From positions 80,038,683 through 80,102,682 of the forward strand of contig NC_050096.1 of NCBI RefSeq assembly GCF_902167145.1: a DNA stretch of 64,000 nt, written 5' to 3'. Within the stretch, counting starts at the first letter, position 1. Each line of letters starts with the position of its first letter. Below are positions 58,614 through 64,000 of this stretch, piece after piece. Under the pieces are notes generated by a model. That model did no database searches and was not told the DNA's origin. It worked only from the letters and a program-made list of their open reading frames with translations. This DNA comes from Zea mays. Taxonomy: Eukaryota; Streptophyta; Magnoliopsida; Poales; Poaceae. Position numbers and translations under genes: made by a program.

Positions 58614-60449
58614 ATGGTAAAAAAGGCCAATGGCAAATGGCGAATGTGTATCGATTTTACAGATCTCAACAAGGCCTGTCCGAAGGACGAATTCCCTTTA
58701 CCAAGGATAGACTCTTTAGTTGATGCAGCAGCTTCGTCAGAGCTTATGAGTCTTCTCGATTGTTATTCAGGCTATCATCAAATTTGGATGAAGAAGGAGG
58801 ATGAGCCAAAGACCAGTTTCATAACCCCTAGTGGAACGTATTGTTACCTTCGGATGCCTGAGGGGCTCAAGAACGCTGGAGGAAGTTTCAGCAGAATGAC
58901 TGCGAAGGTTCTCCAGTCTCAGATAGGCAGAAATGTGCTAACTTATGTTGATGACATCATTGTAAAAAGCACAAAACAGGAAAATCACATTGCTGATTTG
59001 CAGGAGACATTCGCCAGTTTCAGACAAGCTGGCCTAAAGTTGAATCCAGAAAAATGTGTCTTCGGAGTAAAGAAGGGGAAATTTCTTGGATGCTTGGTTT
59101 CAACAAAGGGAATTGAAGCTAATCCAAGTAAAATTGAAGCTATACTTCGAATGGAGCCACCAACTACAAAAAAGGGGGCCCAAAGATTGACAGGGAGGTT
59201 GGCATCTCTTAATAGATTTATATCCAGATCAGCAGAAAGAAATTTACCATTCTTCGAAGTGCTGAAATCAGCCGAAGTCTTTCAATGGGGACCAAGCCAA
59301 CAAAAAGCCTTCGAGGAACTGAAGCAATATCTGATAGATTTAACAACATTAACTCCACCAACGCCAGGGGCTCCTTTGTTGTTATATGTGGCAGCTTCGC
59401 ACTCAGCGGTAAGTGCAGCGCTTGTTCAGGAGAAGCTTGATGGCCAAGTCAAGAAGCAGGTCCCAGTGTATTTTGTATCTGAAGTTCTTAGTATATCAAA
59501 GAAAAACTATACAGAATTGGAGAAGGTGTTATATGATGTTTTGATGGCATCCAGGAAGCTTCAGCATTACTTCCAAGCATACAATATTGTTGTTCCTTCT
59601 TCGCAGCCGTTGAAGGATATTATGAGAAATAGAGAAGCTACTGGGCGCATTGGAAAATGGGCCGCAGAGCTCAATGAATTTTGCATTGATTATTTACATA
59701 GATCTTTGATCCAGACTCAAGCGTTGGCAGATTTTATCGCTGATTGGACGCCAGGGGCTCAGGATGAAGAAACAAATAAAGATGCCGAAGTATGGACAGT
59801 GTTTTGCGATGGGTCTTGGGGAACCTTCGGAGCAGGAGCAGCCGCTGTGTTGGTTTCACCATCCAAAGTTAAAACTTGTTATGCGGCAAGACTCGATTTT
59901 AGTTGTACAAACAATATTACTGAGTACGAAGCCCTGCTTTTGGGTCTTCGGAAGTTAAAAGCAATGGGAGTCAGAAGGGCCATTCTTAAAACTGATTCCC
60001 AGGTTGTTTCGGGTCATATCGACAAGAGTTGCAAGGCTAAAGATCCGAAACTTGAAAAATATCTAGACACGGTCCGAAGAGTCGAAGCTTCCTTCGAAGG
60101 ATTTTCTGTCAAAAATATCCCTCGAGGACAAAATGAGCATGCTGATTTGCTAGCTAAGTCAGCAGCACAGGGGCTGTCCTTACCTTCGGATGTGTTCTTC
60201 GAAACAATAAAAGCACCTTCAGTGGAACTTCTTGAAAGAGCAGTCCTCAATATATCTCCTGTTTATAGCGAAGATTGGAGAACTGAGATCATCTCTTACC
60301 TTCAGGGTAAATTCCTTTCAGATGATGAAACTTATAACAGGAGGATAGAGGCAAGAGCTCGTCCATATGTCATGATAGAAGGGGAGTTGTACAAGCATGG
60401 AGTTTGTGCTCCACTACTCAAGTGTTTATCTAGAACCGAAGGCATATAA
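58614..60449 (+). pseudogene. gypsy reverse transcriptase and RNase H
   Basis: A 611-residue frame in phase with the preceding one. RT has FPLPRIDSLVD, CYSGYHQI and catalytic YVDDIIVKS near residue 110. A first RNase H region follows (KKNYTELEK...VLMASRKLQHY). A second, archaeal-type RNase H comes after it (VFCDGSWGTFGAGAAAVLVS, TEYEALLLGL), the dual RNase H known from Tat elements. The frame ends with TAA at 60447-60449, before integrase. The listed start is only the first Met after the upstream stop. Confidence 0.88.
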
Positions 60450-61505
60450 TTGATGAAAGAAATACATGCAGGCCTGTGCGGATCTCACATTGGATCTAGG
60501 CCGTTACTTGGAAAAGTTTTCCGTCAAGGGTTTTATTGGCCGAAGGTAGCTTCGGATGCAGCAGAATTAGTTCAAAAGTGCGAAGGTTGTCAGAAATGTG
60601 CAAGAGATCAAAAACAACCTTCGTCCTTAACCCAGCTCATACAACCCATCTGGCCATTGCAAAGGTGGGGCCTTGACTTGTTAGGTCCGTTACCACCGGC
60701 CCAAGGAAACTTAAGATATGTTGTAGTGGCTGTAGAATATTTTTCTAAATGGATTGAGGCAAAGCCTTTAGCTACAATAACTTCGGCCACCATTCAAAAG
60801 TTTTTCTGGCAGAATATTGTTTGTCGTTTCGGGGTACCAAAGGCCATCACTGTAGATAATGGAACACAGTTTGACTCCGAAGCTTTCAGAGATTTCTGTG
60901 ATCAAATTGGTACGAAGATCCATTTTGCATCAGTCAGGCATCCGGAGTCAAACGGACTCGTTGAAAGAGCCAATGGCATTATAATGACAGGGATAATGAA
61001 GTTAATCTTCAATCAGCCTAGGGGAAAGTGGTCAGATCAATTAATCAAAGTGGTATGGAGCCACAACACAACAATATCAAGGTCAACGGGCTTTACTCCA
61101 TTCAAACTATTGTTTGGTGACGAAGCAATAACTCCAGAGGAAGCCAAAACTGGATCAATAAGAGTAGTAGCTTCGGCAGAGTCAGATTCTGAAGCTGTTT
61201 ATTCTGTGGAAAAAGATGCTATAGAAGGGATCAGGCTTCAAGCTGTGGAGAACATCAATAAGTATCAAGCCGAAACAATCAAATGGCGTGATAGAAAGGT
61301 TCGGCTAAAGAATATTGAGCCAGGACATTTGGTGCTTCGGCGAGTGGCTAAGCCAGATACAGTGGGCAAGTTGCAGTTGAAATGGGAGGGACCTTTTTTG
61401 GTAGCATCTTCGTCAAGACCCGGTTCATACAGATTGAAGGATATGGACGGCAACGACATTCCTAGATCTTGGAATGCGGATGAGCTTCGGCGATATTATG
61501 TGTAA
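60450..61505 (+). pseudogene. gypsy integrase
   Basis: A 351-residue frame, in phase with the RT frame. The zinc region is H-A-G...GSHIG with CEGCQKCAR. Core catalytic blocks are GLDLLGPLP, AITVDNGTQFDS and NGLVERANG. The C-terminal GPFLV and Y-R-L-K-D blocks are present; no chromodomain is seen, as expected for Tat elements. It ends normally with a stop after DELRRYYV. The three pol frames would form one polyprotein but for the two stops. Confidence 0.9.
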
Positions 61506-61687
61506 CTTGATGTAATTTTTATGTTTTTTCTTTTTCATGGCACCCTTTTCCTTTCTAGAGGGGGAGAAAGGTTTTTAATGGGGCCATCATATGTAATTTC
61601 CTTTTTTAGTTCTATAAGAGCAAAATCCCCCAAGGAATGTAAATGTAAAAGCTGAGAACGCACCATCGAGTGCCGAAAAGTAAAAAA

Positions 61688-61912
61688 GCGAAGAAGCTCC
61701 AAAGTCGTTCCTAAGGGAATGCAGAGCTTACAGCGAAAAGTCAACGCTGATTACGCCGAAAGTAAAAGGCGAAGAAGCTCCAAAGTCGTTCCTAAGGGAA
61801 TGCAGAGCTTACAGCGAAAAGTCAACGCTGATTCCGCCGAAAGTAAAAGGCGAAGAAGCTCCAAAGTCGTTCCTAAGGGAATGCAGAGCTTACAGCGAAA
61901 AGTTAGCACTGA
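61688..61912 (+). repeat. 81-bp tandem repeat, about 2.8 copies
   Basis: Units start at 61688, 61769 and 61850 with GCGAAGAAGCTCCAAAGTCG and are nearly identical. The period is a multiple of three, so frames stay open on both strands, but no protein is implied. It lies in the spacer between integrase and the antisense gene. Confidence 0.95.
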
Positions 61913-62374
61913 TATGTGATTGTTTCTAAGGAAATAATGGCTGTGATTATGGCTTCGGATATGTGTTTGGACATTCATTTGCACATCACATTACATCATA
62001 GCATTTGCATTCATAAACATTCATCCAAGCATATGTAGGATAACCATCATCATAGCATAACTGTCTTCTTTACTTCTTCGTGTACGAAAAGAAGAGCTTT
62101 GGAAGAAAGAGAAATGTTGTTTTCTATGCTTCGCTGTGTACGAAAAGAAGGGAAGGTGTTTTTTTCGCCTTCGGCTCAAAAAGATAATTTCGTCCACATC
62201 AAAGCACCTCTCATACATTAATGGAAGGATAAGAGCATATTACAAGGTATGAACAGAATTCATTAAAGACAAGTTTAGTCACATTTACAAAAGTTATCTC
62301 AAAAGTTTCTTGAGTCTGTCTACAGGCTACTCCTATTTAATCTTCAAGGGACCTCAGCTTCGGCGTCATTCTCT

Positions 62375-64000
62375 TTAAGCATCAGCTTCGGCTTCGTCAT
62401 TCTACATGAATTAAGTTGTTGTAAGTCAAAATCGAGCTTGAAGGAAGAGGTAGGCACAAGGTATGATTTCTTACTGGTTCAAGATGACTCCGAGCTTCGT
62501 CTCCAGCCTTTTCTCGCCCGCCTTTTGTCCATACCATCTTTACAAATCTATTGGAAATGCTTCGGGCGAGATCAGGAATGTCATCTAGAATTGATGGTGA
62601 TAAAGTGAAATTGGGCCTATTGACAATCTTTCCATGATCGCAGCCAGCTTTTAGGAAAGCTGCAGCAATGCCCCGAGAAGCTACCCAGGCGCAGAAGTCA
62701 CCATGCCCGGCTATAACTTCGTCAAGCTCATCAATTTCACCCTCAATATGTTCGAAGGTCTTTGGTAAATCTTCAGCTGACGGGGTGAATTTCTCACTGC
62801 TAGCTCCGACTGAGTGGAAAATTTTTCTCAGTCGTTGAATACATTTGTTGCTAAATTCCAAGCATTTGTCTTGAAGGCCCGCCAATAGTTTTTTCAAATC
62901 TGAATTTTGTTGGACTTCGGCTTCAAGTTTTGCATTAAGTTCTTGCTTTTCTTGTTCAAATTGTTCAGATTGGCAGAGAAGCTTCGTGTTCAGTTCTGTT
63001 ATTTTAGCTTCGGCTTCCGCCAATAAGCCTTCAGTCGCTTGAAGCTCGAAGTTCTTCTTTTCAATAGTAGCTGATTGCTCTTTTATTTTGCCTTCTAAAT
63101 TTTCAATTATAACTTCGTGTTTCTTGTCTTCCAGATCTTGCTGCATTTTCAAAGCTTTGCTCAACAGCATACTCTGCACGAAAACAACCTTCGTTAGACA
63201 TGTCTTCATTATCCAACACAATAAAAGTCAGAGGAAAAGTAGTTCACCTTGAAATTGGAATAAAATAAACTACCAACGATATGTTGTCGTCGGTAGCGGC
63301 TAATGTCCGTTTCTAGCTTCGGAAAACCGATACTCTTTGACAGAGTACCGATAACCTTAGCTCCAGTTTGATTCCGGATACAGTCTAATTTTTCATCATC
63401 AATACCTCCGAAGAGGAGTGCTCCTGGTTTATATCCGCAAGATTTGGCATACTCTTTAAGCTCTTCTATTTCGGATTTTGACAATTTTTCTCCAACTAAA
63501 TTTTGAAACATGAAGGCCTCGTCCTCTGAAGCTTCGTCAGCTTCGTCAGCAATTTCCTTTTCTTTCCTAGGCACTGCGGCCATGGCCTCTTCGGCGGCAG
63601 TAGTAGCTTCTTCTGTGGCCATGTCTAGCAGCATTTTGTCGATGTGTTCGATTGTGCTTTCCAAGTTCAAATCTTCAATTGAGGTAGCTTCGGCAGCCGC
63701 GACCTCCGAAGGTGTGATTTCAATATTTGTTATTTCTTCATCCGCTGGTATCTTCTGAGCTGAAGCTCTCGGTGGTGTCTTGTCAATGACTTCTGTCACT
63801 GCGATGATTCTTTGTCTCTTTGTTTTAGTCGTTTTCTTCGTTTTTTCCGGCTCCTTTTCCTTCTGAAAAAACTTTGTCAGTTGAGGCCCCAATGGACTTA
63901 GCTTCGCAGGCAGGAATTCAGTCATTACCTTCAAAATTTCTTCCACGTCAGTGGCAGAGTGTGATGCGGGAGTCTCCTCTTCGTCGGATACTTTTTGCTT
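62375..64000 (-). CDS. antisense additional ORF of the Tat element (spliced, partial)
   Basis: Minus strand, opposite to pol. Exons as read from splice signals: beyond 64000 down to 63248, then 62475-63173, then 62375-62401, all in phase with GT-AG introns. The start lies outside the window. The first part is acidic and Lys/Glu-rich (TTKTKRQRIIAV; repeated EEATTAAEEA), ending with a folded-looking segment (LKEYAKSCGYKPGALLFGGI). The second exon is a long coiled coil (DLEDKKHEVIIENLEGKIKE onward), then a more compact region (CAWVASRGIAAAFLKAGCDH). Such antisense ORFs after pol are known from Tat elements such as Grande; their role is unknown. The reading frame is open in all exons. Exon choice is my inference. 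Confidence 0.6.

Larger units (their letters stand above)
56891..64000 (+). mobile_element. Ty3/gypsy element, Tat lineage, 5' part, gag-less
   Basis: It begins with an LTR (56891-57504) and a primer site, followed directly by protease, RT, RNase H and integrase in one frame with two stops. Next come a non-coding part with an 81-bp tandem repeat and an antisense gene. The 3' LTR lies beyond the window. CTTCGG/CGAAGG motifs and an antisense ORF after pol are typical of Tat-lineage maize elements (Grande, Huck, Cinful-Zeon group). Gag is absent: only about 47 bp separate the LTR from the first frame, which starts just ahead of protease. Confidence 0.88.

Noticed and set aside
61719..61919. 67-codon open frame of 27-residue repeats
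   Set aside because: A product of the 81-bp tandem repeat, open in the antisense direction too; no evidence of translation.

Overview
The window looks like intergenic and genic DNA of a large, retrotransposon-rich grass genome, most likely maize (Zea mays). This rests on Opie/Ji-type copia LTRs, a Tekay/Xilon-type gypsy element with 3.36-kb LTRs, a Reina-type chromovirus, Tourist and Stowaway MITEs, small hAT elements and gene-fragment-carrying Helitrons. No database was searched. All family names come from motifs I recognise, and all boundaries come from reading LTR ends, target-site duplications (TSDs) and splice signals by eye.

Layout: 1-6965 is the 5' part of a decayed Ty1/copia element on the minus strand (RT-RNase H, integrase, broken protease, gag, then a 1281-bp LTR), cut by the window edge. 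7336-7901 is a small hAT element with a perfect 8-bp TSD and a (TA)n core. 8267-18622 is a complete gypsy insertion (TSD TTCTC) with nearly identical 3.36-kb LTRs, an intact pol and no gag. 20005-21696 is a two-exon DUF247 gene (minus). 22544-26696 holds a MITE, hAT-like debris, an LTR-like block and a mini-Helitron candidate. 27225-28534 is a three-exon 2-oxoglutarate/Fe(II) dioxygenase gene (plus). A Helitron candidate with captured exons starts about 130 bp after it and runs to 33531. 34016-35811 is a hAT-like element holding a solo copia LTR with TSD GTTCT. 35841-41075 is a complete Reina-type chromovirus (TSD TCGTC) with identical LTRs and one frameshift. 41328-49899 is a mix of Stowaway, CACTA and hAT elements, a decayed gypsy gag, a run of three abutting Tourist MITEs and an inverted-repeat element with Helitron-like ends.

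50800-56890 is the most unusual stretch. Exon-like pieces of at least six different genes all lie in the same minus orientation with introns kept: ISCU, an unassigned piece, GTE bromodomain factor, TOM1-like, RCC1-like, SPIKE1-like and a C48 peptidase-like gene. This is typical of transposon gene capture. From 56891 to the window end is the 5' part of a Tat-lineage gypsy element (plus) that lacks gag. Its pol frame has two in-frame stops, followed by an 81-bp tandem repeat and a spliced antisense gene.

Only the DUF247 and dioxygenase genes look like intact host genes. Everything else is mobile DNA, its debris, or captured gene fragments. The nesting (solo LTR in hAT, LTR element in the C48 exon, hAT in an old repeat) gives a relative order of insertions. 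The Tekay-like and Reina-like elements are the youngest.
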